From assembly GCA_003104895.1 (NCBI GenBank), contig PQAG01000116.1, positions 1-32,634 on the forward strand: a stretch of DNA of 32,634 bases. The letters run 5' to 3'. Below the pieces are notes generated by a model. That model was not told the DNA's origin. It saw only the letters and a program-made list of their open reading frames with translations, and searched no databases. Positions 25,464-32,634 of this stretch are shown here, in pieces. The DNA comes from Nitrosomonadales bacterium (GTDB lineage Bacteria > Pseudomonadota > Gammaproteobacteria > Burkholderiales > Sulfuricellaceae). Made by a program: the position numbers and the translations under genes. How positions within the stretch are numbered: the stretch's first letter is position 1; each line of letters opens with the position of its first letter.

Positions 25464-26012
25464 ATGCCGAGCAATGATAAAAAACCTGCGCATGCACGCC
25501 AGGCAGGTATGCAAAGCAAGGGGAAAAAGAAAAAACGACACCTGGATCTGGCCCAGTTCATGGGCCATCAATACCTGTGCCAGTCCCTTAAGGTATCTGA
25601 AATCAAGACGCTGCTTAAATATCTGACGTTGCGCCAGTTCAATGAGGGCGACATCCTGGCGGATATTGGCGAAGTCGGGGAGGCGCTGTACCTGGTTGTG
25701 CAGGGCGAGATCGCGCTGGTGGTGGATGAAAAGAATAAGGAATATGAGATCGTGCGCGAGGGACCGGGCGAAATGCTGGGCATCATGTCATTCTTTGATC
25801 GCAAGCCGCGCTCTGTGAGACTGGTTGCGCGAGCCCCCGATACCCAAGTGTTGCGCCTTTCGCGCGCCATGTACAGGCGCATGAAAGTGGAACACCCCTT
25901 CATCGCCATCAACCTCGTGGAGCATGCCCTGATCAATCTTGACTGCCTGTTCCGCAAAGTGAGCAATGATTTTGCCCAGTTCGCCCATCATTTGTATGGG
26001 ACGGGGAAGTAA
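25464..26012 (+). CDS. Cyclic nucleotide-binding domain protein without visible DNA-binding domain
   Basis: ORF 25440..26012; start chosen at 25464 (GGAG upstream). CNB features 'FNEGDILADIGEVGEALYLVVQGEIALVVDE', 'GPGEMLGIMSFFDRKPRSVRLVA'; Lys-rich N-terminus. Confidence 0.85.
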   Translation: MPSNDKKPAHARQAGMQSKGKKKKRHLDLAQFMGHQYLCQSLKVSEIKTLLKYLTLRQFNEGDILADIGEVGEALYLVVQGEIALVVDEKNKEYEIVREGPGEMLGIMSFFDRKPRSVRLVARAPDTQVLRLSRAMYRRMKVEHPFIAINLVEHALINLDCLFRKVSNDFAQFAHHLYGTGK

Positions 26013-26042
26013 GGGCCGGTTAATCATTAACGAGCCCAAAGC

Positions 26043-26684
26043 TCAGGCCAGCAGTCCCTGCTGTGCCAGAAAGCTGTGCAGGATCTCGATTCTGACCTTG
26101 CTGTCATTCATTTCCAGCATGTTTTGCCGCACTGAAAGTTTGAGCGGGAGCAATTCCGCCAGGCGGTAGCTTACCCATACCGCATCGTCATAGTTCAGCG
26201 GCGGCATGAAGCGCTCAACCCCCAGATGCTCGATCAGGCGCCGCAACAGGGTGGCACAGGCTTTGTGGCCTGCGGGCAGAGGCTGCGGCGGTTCGGATGC
26301 GATATGCGCGGCTCTGGCCACGATCAGCCCGTTCGGCTCGATGCGCACATCTTCGATGTGAAAGCGCTGAAGCCCGAGCGCCTGGATGTTCAGAACGCCC
26401 TGCTGCATACCCCAATCGGTTATTTCTGCTGCACAACCCGTGTCTGCATGCGGCGCCGGCTTGCCTGTTTCTTCCCCATCTCGGATCAGGCACACGCCAA
26501 AGGGCTTTTTGTCCCTGAGGCAAGCGCTCACCATTTCCATATAGCGCGGTTCGAAGATCTTGAGGGAAAGCTTCCCCCCCGGGAAAAGCACGGTTTTGAG
26601 CGGAAACAATGGGATTTCGAAGGACTCATGGCATCTTGCCTGATGCAGAAAATCAGACACGCGCTGTTTGATGTCGAGCGGCAT
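26043..26684 (-). CDS. LON peptidase substrate-binding (N-terminal) domain protein
   Basis: Internal start 26684 in ORF 26043..26780; 'EIPLFPLKTVLFPGGKLSLKIFEPRYMEMVSACLRDKKPFGVCLI'. Confidence 0.88.
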   Translation of the reverse strand: MPLDIKQRVSDFLHQARCHESFEIPLFPLKTVLFPGGKLSLKIFEPRYMEMVSACLRDKKPFGVCLIRDGEETGKPAPHADTGCAAEITDWGMQQGVLNIQALGLQRFHIEDVRIEPNGLIVARAAHIASEPPQPLPAGHKACATLLRRLIEHLGVERFMPPLNYDDAVWVSYRLAELLPLKLSVRQNMLEMNDSKVRIEILHSFLAQQGLLA

Positions 26685-26694
26685 GCTGCGCCGT

Positions 26695-27312
26695 TCAGCC
26701 GCCGCTTTTTCCCCATCGGGCCATAAGCTGATGGGGTACGTTGAGATGGTCGAGGATGCGTGCCGCCACGAAATCCACAAGATCCTGCACGCTGGCCGGG
26801 TGGTGGTAAAAGCCGGGGTTGGCCGGCAGGATGACGGCGCCGAGGCGTGCCAGCTTGAGCATGTTCTCGAGATGAATGGCGGAAAATGGGGTCTCGCGCG
26901 GCACCAGAATCAGCCTGCGCTGTTCCTTCAGGGTGACGTCAGCGGCGCGTTCGATCAGACTGTCGCTCATGCCTGCGGCAATGGCAGCCAGCGTCCCCAT
27001 GGAGCAGGGACATACCACCATGGCGTCGGCCACGCTGGTGCCGGATGCAATGGGTGCAAACCACTCCTCGCGCCCGAAAACCTGAAGTTGTCCGGGCAAA
27101 TGGCGATACTGCTCGCGCAGCTGTCGTTGAACCTCCTGGATGCTGGAGGGGAGGGTCAGCCCCATTTCCTGCCGGGCCACGATTTGTGCTGCCTGCGAAT
27201 AGAGCAGATAGACACTCTTGTCCGCCGCCAGCAGGGATTCCAGCAGGCGCATGGCATAGGGCATGCCTGATGCGCCGGTGAGTGCAAGAGTGATGGTCTG
27301 GGCAGGGTTCAT
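26695..27312 (-). CDS. ubiX: Flavin prenyltransferase UbiX
   Basis: 205 aa; 'ITLALTGASGMPYAMRLLESLL', 'ASGTSVADAMVVCPCSMGTLAAIAAGMSDSLIERAADVTLKEQRRLILVPRETPF'. Confidence 0.95.
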   Translation of the reverse strand: MNPAQTITLALTGASGMPYAMRLLESLLAADKSVYLLYSQAAQIVARQEMGLTLPSSIQEVQRQLREQYRHLPGQLQVFGREEWFAPIASGTSVADAMVVCPCSMGTLAAIAAGMSDSLIERAADVTLKEQRRLILVPRETPFSAIHLENMLKLARLGAVILPANPGFYHHPASVQDLVDFVAARILDHLNVPHQLMARWGKSGG

Positions 27313-27338
27313 TACTTGCGATTAGACCACGAGAATGC

Positions 27339-27899
27339 CTAATTCACCACCGGAGGCGTCATGGGGGCGATCTGTTCCTCGCCCTGGGCAGGCTTTTCAA
27401 CTGGCTTGGGCTTGATGTCAGGGGCTTCAATAACTGGAGCGGGGGTTCCTTTTTCGCTTTGGGAATTCCTGGCTTCTTCCCCTGCTGTTTTCTGCCGTGC
27501 GAGCGCTTGCTTCTGGCGCACCAGGTCGCATACGGTTTTTTCGAAAACATCTCCCACCGTATCGGGGATGATGGGGGCTGCCTCCCCCTCGTGGCCGGCG
27601 ATATATTCAATAGTGCTGCCATCGGCAGCATAAAGCAGATAGCTGATCAGCTTCAGAGTGTGTTCGGCGCAATGAATGCGTTCACGATAAAGGCCGCTTG
27701 CGGCCGCCTGGCCTTTGACCATTGCGGGCGTTTTGAAGGCCACCTTCTTCCAGTAGGTGATTTCGTCGCCGTTGATGTAAAGCTTGGAACGGTCATAGAA
27801 ATACTGGTCGCTTTCGGCCAGCGGACGGACTCTGATCCACTCCGCTGCGGTGGCGGGCAGGCTCAGCAGGAGAAGGATAATCAGGCCAAGCGGCTTCAT
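27339..27899 (-). CDS. Secreted protein, surface-adhesin protein E-like domain
   Basis: 186 aa with signal peptide; 'FYDRSKLYINGDEITYWKKVAFKTPAMV...YRERIHCAEHTLKLISYLLYAADG'. Confidence 0.65.
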   Translation of the reverse strand: MKPLGLIILLLLSLPATAAEWIRVRPLAESDQYFYDRSKLYINGDEITYWKKVAFKTPAMVKGQAAASGLYRERIHCAEHTLKLISYLLYAADGSTIEYIAGHEGEAAPIIPDTVGDVFEKTVCDLVRQKQALARQKTAGEEARNSQSEKGTPAPVIEAPDIKPKPVEKPAQGEEQIAPMTPPVVN

Positions 27900-28435
27900 G
27901 TCTGTTGCGGCTGTGGAACGCGATTTGGCTCATCTAGGAGGCGGGCCGCAACCAGCCCGTTGACGATGCCGAACAGCAGCGCAGCCGCAGCAAAAACCGG
28001 TGCGAGATAAAGCACGCCGGCATGCGGGATGAGCCAGAAGTACACTACGCCGAGTTGCGCGGCAATATGGGCAAAGGCGGCCAGGATGCTATGGCTGACC
28101 GGGCCGAAGGTGCCGGATGGGAGCTTGCGCGCCACGCCCAGCACGATCAGGCTGAACAGCGCTCCACTGAAACCCAGGACAAAACCGGGGGTGAGGAAAG
28201 TGCCGAGCAGCAGGCTTCCGGCCACGACGCGCAGCAGGGAAACCCAGACTGCAGTGCGCCAGCCAAAACGCTGCAGCACCAGCAAGGTGATGATGTTGGC
28301 CAGGCCGGGCTTGACGCCGGGCAACGGCGAGGGCAAGGCGGCCTCTGCCAGCGACAGCCCGATGGCGAATGCGGCCAGCCGCGCAATGCGGTGGTCCTCC
28401 GGGCAGGCGGGGAGCTTAATAACTGAGCGAGTCAT
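27896..28435 (-). CDS. Gx transporter family membrane protein (heptaprenyl diphosphate synthase component I-like)
   Basis: 179 aa; 'LPSPLPGVKPGLANIITLLVL', 'FLTPGFVLGFSGALFSLIV'; next to a NusG-domain II gene as is usual. Confidence 0.85.
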   Translation of the reverse strand: MTRSVIKLPACPEDHRIARLAAFAIGLSLAEAALPSPLPGVKPGLANIITLLVLQRFGWRTAVWVSLLRVVAGSLLLGTFLTPGFVLGFSGALFSLIVLGVARKLPSGTFGPVSHSILAAFAHIAAQLGVVYFWLIPHAGVLYLAPVFAAAALLFGIVNGLVAARLLDEPNRVPQPQQT

Positions 28436-28784
28436 AGGCTCTGGCCACGCCGGTCAGTTCCACGCTGACCTGGTTGGGGAGGCACAGCGCGGCCTCTCCG
28501 GCGCGCGAAAGCCAGCCCTGCTTGACGCAGTGCTGGCGCGGACTGGGATCGCGGGCGACGCGGACACGATGATTTTCAACCGTGACCAGGGTGGTGCCGA
28601 GTGGCCCGCTGATTTCGAAATTGCGGTTGCGTGTCAAATCCGCCTCGGCCACGATCTTGCCACCGCTGCGGATGATCAGGCTGGCACCCTTGCTCCCTCC
28701 CCACAATGTCATGAACAGATAACCGGCCAGCAGCATGCCGGCGAGCACGGTCAGCCAGTCTCCGGCCTTGAAGCCCAGGTTCAT
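28416..28784 (-). CDS. NusG domain II-containing protein
   Basis: Internal start 28784 in ORF 28416..28883; '[21 protein letters not shown]...[44 protein letters not shown]'. Confidence 0.82.
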   Translation of the reverse strand: MNLGFKAGDWLTVLAGMLLAGYLFMTLWGGSKGASLIIRSGGKIVAEADLTRNRNFEISGPLGTTLVTVENHRVRVARDPSPRQHCVKQGWLSRAGEAALCLPNQVSVELTGVARAYDSLSY

Positions 28785-29623
28785 GAGAGTTCGCGATGCC
28801 TGATCAGCACCTGGTATTCGCGGCTGAACTGGGGCGCCAGGGTTTCTGCGAAAAATACGGAACGATGCTGTCCGCCGGTGCATCCCAGGGCGATGGTCAA
28901 GTAATTGCGGTTATCTCGAATGAAACAGGGCAGCCAGTCGGCCACGAAGCGGCTGATGTCTTCCAGCATTTTCTGCACCATGGGGTCTTTCTGCAAAAAG
29001 GCGCAGACTTCCGGGTCCATGCCGGTCAGCGGGCGCAAGGCCGGATCGTAGTGTGGATTGGGCAGGCAGCGGACATCGAAGACATAATCTGCGTCCAGGG
29101 GAATGCCGTGCTTGAAGCCGAAAGACTGGAACAGCAGGGTCAGCCGGGAGCGGTCGAGTTCGATGAAATCCTTGATCCAGGCGCGCAGGGTGTTGGGGGA
29201 TATCTCGCTGGTATCCATGCGGTGGCCGAGATCGCTGACCGCTTCAAGCTGCTCCTGTTCGTGTTCGATGCATTCCGTCAGCGTGTGCTCCGGATCACTC
29301 AGGGGATGGCGGCGCCGGGTCTCGCTGAAGCGCTTGACCAGCGTTTCAGTCTTGGCTTCGAGGAACAGTATGCGCACGTCCAGGCCTTCCTGGCGCAAGG
29401 TGGCGATGATCTGCGGCAGCTGGTTCAGATCGCTGTTGCTGCGCGCATCAATGCTGATTGCAGCCTGTGTGACGCCGCTGCCGAGGAGGTAGCGGGCGGT
29501 CTCGGTGAGCAGTGGCAGAGGGAGATTGTCGATGCAAAAATAGCTGCTGTCCTCGAGAACATTGAGGGCGATGCTTTTACCAGAGCCGGACAAGCCGCTG
29601 ACCAGGATGAGCTGCATGGTCAT
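28781..29623 (-). CDS. rapZ: RNase adapter protein RapZ
   Basis: 280 aa; '[31 protein letters not shown]', '[25 protein letters not shown]', '[13 protein letters not shown]'. Confidence 0.96.
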   Translation of the reverse strand: MTMQLILVSGLSGSGKSIALNVLEDSSYFCIDNLPLPLLTETARYLLGSGVTQAAISIDARSNSDLNQLPQIIATLRQEGLDVRILFLEAKTETLVKRFSETRRRHPLSDPEHTLTECIEHEQEQLEAVSDLGHRMDTSEISPNTLRAWIKDFIELDRSRLTLLFQSFGFKHGIPLDADYVFDVRCLPNPHYDPALRPLTGMDPEVCAFLQKDPMVQKMLEDISRFVADWLPCFIRDNRNYLTIALGCTGGQHRSVFFAETLAPQFSREYQVLIRHRELS

Positions 29624-30570
29624 GAGATGAACTTGTTGTCTTCGGCCATCATGCGGTCATGGCGCTCGATAAACTGCTGCGTGCTGTTGATTCCACGCAG
29701 TTGCAGAATGTGATTGCGCACCGCAACCTCGACCAGCACCGCGATGTTGCGGCCAGCCGCAACCGGGATACGCACTTCGGGGATGGTTGCATCGAGAATC
29801 TGCTGCGAGTAGGCATTGATATTCAGCCGGTCCTGGGACATGGTTTTTTCAGTCAATTTTTCCAGCTGCACGATCAGCTTGAGATTCTTTTTCTGCTTGA
29901 CCGCGGTTTCCCCGAACAGGGCGCGGATATTCAGCACGCCAAGGCCGCGCACTTCGAGGAAGTCCTGCAGCATGGCCGGGCAGCGCCCTTCCAGCGTGTC
30001 GGGGGAAACCTGGTAGAACTCCACCACGTCGTCCGCCACCAGGCGGTGGCCGCGCGTGATCAGCTCCAGCGCAAGTTCGCTTTTGCCGACGGCGCTGTCT
30101 CCGGTAATCAGCACGCCCATGCCCTGCACTTCCATGAAAACGCCATGCCGCACCGTGGATTCTGCCAGTACCTGCGCCAGGTAATGGCGCAGTACGTTCA
30201 TCATGTCGGGGCTTTGTTCCTGGGAGGTGAACAGCGGCGTCAGGGTGCGGTCAGCAGCTTCCTTGAGCACCGGCGGGACGGATTCCCCGTTGGCGACGAT
30301 GATCGCCGCCAGTTCGGTGCTGAACAGATTATTGACAGACTGCGCCAGCGCTTCTGGCGTCAGGCTGCGCAGATAATCCATTTCCGCGCATCCCAGTACT
30401 TGTACGCGGTTGGGATGCACGAAATTGAGGTAGCCGATCAGCGCCAGCGATAGTTTCTGCACTGTATCGCTGGTCAGCAGCTTGGTTCCGCCTCCCTTGC
30501 CTGCAACCCATGTCAGGCCAAGCTTTTCCCCTTTGTCCGCAAAAAGCTGATTAACGCTGATTTGTGGCAT
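29620..30570 (-). CDS. hprK: HPr kinase/phosphorylase
   Basis: Internal start 30570 in ORF 29620..30624; P-loop '[34 protein letters not shown]', '[16 protein letters not shown]'. Confidence 0.95.
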   Translation of the reverse strand: MPQISVNQLFADKGEKLGLTWVAGKGGGTKLLTSDTVQKLSLALIGYLNFVHPNRVQVLGCAEMDYLRSLTPEALAQSVNNLFSTELAAIIVANGESVPPVLKEAADRTLTPLFTSQEQSPDMMNVLRHYLAQVLAESTVRHGVFMEVQGMGVLITGDSAVGKSELALELITRGHRLVADDVVEFYQVSPDTLEGRCPAMLQDFLEVRGLGVLNIRALFGETAVKQKKNLKLIVQLEKLTEKTMSQDRLNINAYSQQILDATIPEVRIPVAAGRNIAVLVEVAVRNHILQLRGINSTQQFIERHDRMMAEDNKFIS

Positions 30571-31024
30571 GGGGCATCCAGGTGGTGAGGAGGCGGTGCA
30601 GCGATTCGCGGTCGCGGCTGGCATTCAGTTGCTCACGCAAATGGTGGTCGCTGAACATGTGCGCCAGTTCGCCCAGAATCTGCAGGTGCAGATCGGTTGC
30701 CTGTTCCGGCACCAGCAGCACGAATAGCAGCGATACCGGCGCGCCGTCCGGCGCATCGAAGGGAATCGGCTCTTTCAGATGTACAAATACGCCCAGGGTG
30801 TCCTGCAAGCCCTTGATCCGCCCATGCGGAATGGCGATGCCGTGTCCTAGCCCGGTAGAGCCCAGCTTCTCGCGCGCGAACAGACTGTCGAATATCTTGC
30901 TTCGTCCGAGATGCAGACGTTGTTCCAGCATTTCACCGACATGTTCGAAAGCCCTTTTTTTGCTCCCGACATCGAGTTCGGCGATGACGTTCTCAAGCGG
31001 GAGTATTTTTGCGATGAGCTCCAT
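30551..31024 (-). CDS. ptsN: PTS IIA-like nitrogen regulatory protein
   Basis: 157 aa; 'LFAREKLGSTGLGHGIAIPHGRI', 'LLFVLLVPEQATDLHLQILGELAHMF'. Confidence 0.94.
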   Translation of the reverse strand: MELIAKILPLENVIAELDVGSKKRAFEHVGEMLEQRLHLGRSKIFDSLFAREKLGSTGLGHGIAIPHGRIKGLQDTLGVFVHLKEPIPFDAPDGAPVSLLFVLLVPEQATDLHLQILGELAHMFSDHHLREQLNASRDRESLHRLLTTWMPHATNQR

Positions 31025-31052
31025 GCTTAATCTCGGGCATCCAGTGGCGGTT

Positions 31053-31373
31053 TTATTCTTCGGCAGTCTGGTGTTTTACATCACTGCGGTGGCCAGCATT
31101 TTTTTCCTTGTGCTTTAGGATCTGGCGGTCCAGCTTGTCTACCAGGGAGTCAATCGCAGCGTACATGTCGGAATCTTCTGACTGCACAAATACGTCGTTT
31201 CCGCGCATGTGAACGCTGACCTCTGCTTTTTGCTCGAGCTTTTCGACGGTCAGGATCACTTTGACGTCGATAACCTGATCGAAATGGCGGATGAGTTTGT
31301 CCAGCTTGCTGGTGACATAGTCGCGAATGGCTGGGGTCACTTCAATGTGGTGGCCGGTGATGGTCAAGTTCAT
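31053..31373 (-). CDS. hpf: Ribosome hibernation promoting factor
   Basis: 106 aa; 'MNLTITGHHIEVTPAIRDYVTSKLDKLIRHFD', 'DMYAAIDSLVDKLDRQILKHKEK'. Confidence 0.95.
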   Translation of the reverse strand: MNLTITGHHIEVTPAIRDYVTSKLDKLIRHFDQVIDVKVILTVEKLEQKAEVSVHMRGNDVFVQSEDSDMYAAIDSLVDKLDRQILKHKEKNAGHRSDVKHQTAEE

Positions 31374-31408
31374 GATTTGTGTTCCTTGTTATAAAAAGAC
31401 CTGATTGA

Positions 31409-32634
31409 TTAGAGAGACTTGCGAAGCGCTACTGCGGGGATCTGTAAGGCCTCGCGATATTTGGCCACGGTACGGCGGGCAACCACGATACCCTGCTGTG
31501 CCAGAATTTCAGTGATCTGGGTATCGCTGAGAGGTTTCTTGCTATCTTCCGCCCCCACCAGCTGCTTGATCAGGGCTCGGATGGCGGTGGCCGAGCAGGC
31601 GCCGCCGGTTTCGGTCGCCACATGGCTGCCGAAGAAATATTTCAGTTCGAAAATGCCCCGCGGTGTGAGCATGTACTTCTGTGTGGTGACACGGGAAATG
31701 GTGGATTCGTGCAAGCCGACTTCTTCTGCGATCTCACGCAGCACCAATGGGCGCATGGCGACTTCGCCGTGTTCGAAAAAGTGCTTCTGCCGGTCGACGA
31801 TGGCTTGTGATACCCGCAGGATGGTGTCAAAGCGCTGCTCGATGTTCTTGACCATCCAGCGCGCCTCCTGCAGCTGGCTGGCAAGCTGCTGCCCGCCGCT
31901 CTCACGGTTGCGGCTCAGAATATCTGCATACATGCGGTTGACGCGCAGCTTGGGCATGGCTTCCCGGTTCAGGCTGGCGATCCACATGCCCTTGACCTTT
32001 TTGACGATGACATCGGCCACCACATAGCGCGTGTCAGCGGCTGCGAAATCGGCGCCTGGACGGGGGTTGAGGCCGGTGATCAGGTGCTGCGCGCCGCGCA
32101 GGGCGTCATCGTCGCACTGCAGCAGTTTTTTTAGCTTGTTGTAATCCCGGCTTGCCAGTTGCTCAAGATATTGCCGCGCGATTCGCAGCGCGATATCGCG
32201 ATGGGGCGTGTCTGGCGGCAAGGCTTCGAGTTGCAGGGCCAGGCATTCGCCCAGATTGCGGGCGCCGACGCCCAGCGGCTCGAAATTCTGCAGGTGCTTC
32301 AGAGCGGTTTCGATCTCCAGCGGGTCGATCTCCAGTTCCGGCGGCAATATTTCGGCAATCTCATCCAGGCTCTGGGTCAGGTAGCCGTCATCATTTAGCG
32401 CATCGATCATCAGCGACACGATGGTCCGGTCGCGCAGCGGAAGCTGGGTAAGGTTGAGCTGCCAGTTCAGGTGATCGCGCAAGCTGGTGGCGCCTGCATC
32501 CTGCTGCGGGTAATCCGGTTCATCGTTATCGTCACGGATGCCATGGGAGGCGGCAGCTTCGTTCCAGATGTCACGGTCATCGCTGAAGCTGTCTTCCTGC
32601 TGCGCCTCTTCGCGGCGCTCCTCCGCGGGAGCAG
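31409..32634 (-). CDS. rpoN: RNA polymerase sigma-54 factor (partial, runs off window end)
   Basis: ORF 31409..32482 continues open to the window end ('[19 protein letters not shown]...'); '[26 protein letters not shown]' and RpoN box '[10 protein letters not shown]'. Confidence 0.96.
   Translation of the reverse strand, partial: APAEERREEAQQEDSFSDDRDIWNEAAASHGIRDDNDEPDYPQQDAGATSLRDHLNWQLNLTQLPLRDRTIVSLMIDALNDDGYLTQSLDEIAEILPPELEIDPLEIETALKHLQNFEPLGVGARNLGECLALQLEALPPDTPHRDIALRIARQYLEQLASRDYNKLKKLLQCDDDALRGAQHLITGLNPRPGADFAAADTRYVVADVIVKKVKGMWIASLNREAMPKLRVNRMYADILSRNRESGGQQLASQLQEARWMVKNIEQRFDTILRVSQAIVDRQKHFFEHGEVAMRPLVLREIAEEVGLHESTISRVTTQKYMLTPRGIFELKYFFGSHVATETGGACSATAIRALIKQLVGAEDSKKPLSDTQITEILAQQGIVVARRTVAKYREALQIPAVALRKSL

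Noticed and set aside
28796-29713. 305-aa plus-strand ORF antisense to rapZ/hprK
   Set aside because: Shadow ORF; RapZ and HprK motifs on the other strand are unambiguous.

Overview
The window is a chromosomal segment that looks betaproteobacterial (inferred from gene content and synteny such as rpoN-hpf-ptsN-hprK-rapZ; no search was run). Its core is a complete oxidative, reverse-type dissimilatory sulfite reductase operon, dsrABEFHCMKLJOPNR, on the + strand at about 12148-25096. Divergent from dsrA is a minus-strand cluster: a 73-aa small protein, an orphan Cas6/Cmx6-like RAMP protein with no CRISPR array or other cas gene in the window, a DsrC/TusE-like protein that has lost both C-terminal cysteines (RspA-like), and a two-domain rhodanese. 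The flanks are mostly housekeeping genes: an ATM1-type ABC transporter (partial), yciH/SUI1, rbgA, SPFH/NfeD, apaH, plsC, a PfkB kinase, coaX, birA, a CNB-domain protein, a LON-domain protein, ubiX, Gx transporter, NusG-domain II protein, rapZ, hprK, ptsN, hpf and rpoN (partial). A small accessory islet near the left end has a solo HicA-like gene and a TIR-like (predicted NADase) gene fused to an unassigned, probably beta-rich C-terminal domain. The most interesting signals are: (1) the orphan Cas6-like gene beside dsr, whose conserved N-terminus extends upstream of any canonical start codon; (2) its neighbourhood with the cysteine-less DsrC homologue; (3) strong hairpins at the dsrB/dsrE, dsrC/dsrM and dsrP/dsrN junctions; (4) the orphan TIR-like effector. 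All family calls are by reading the translations; none was verified by database search.
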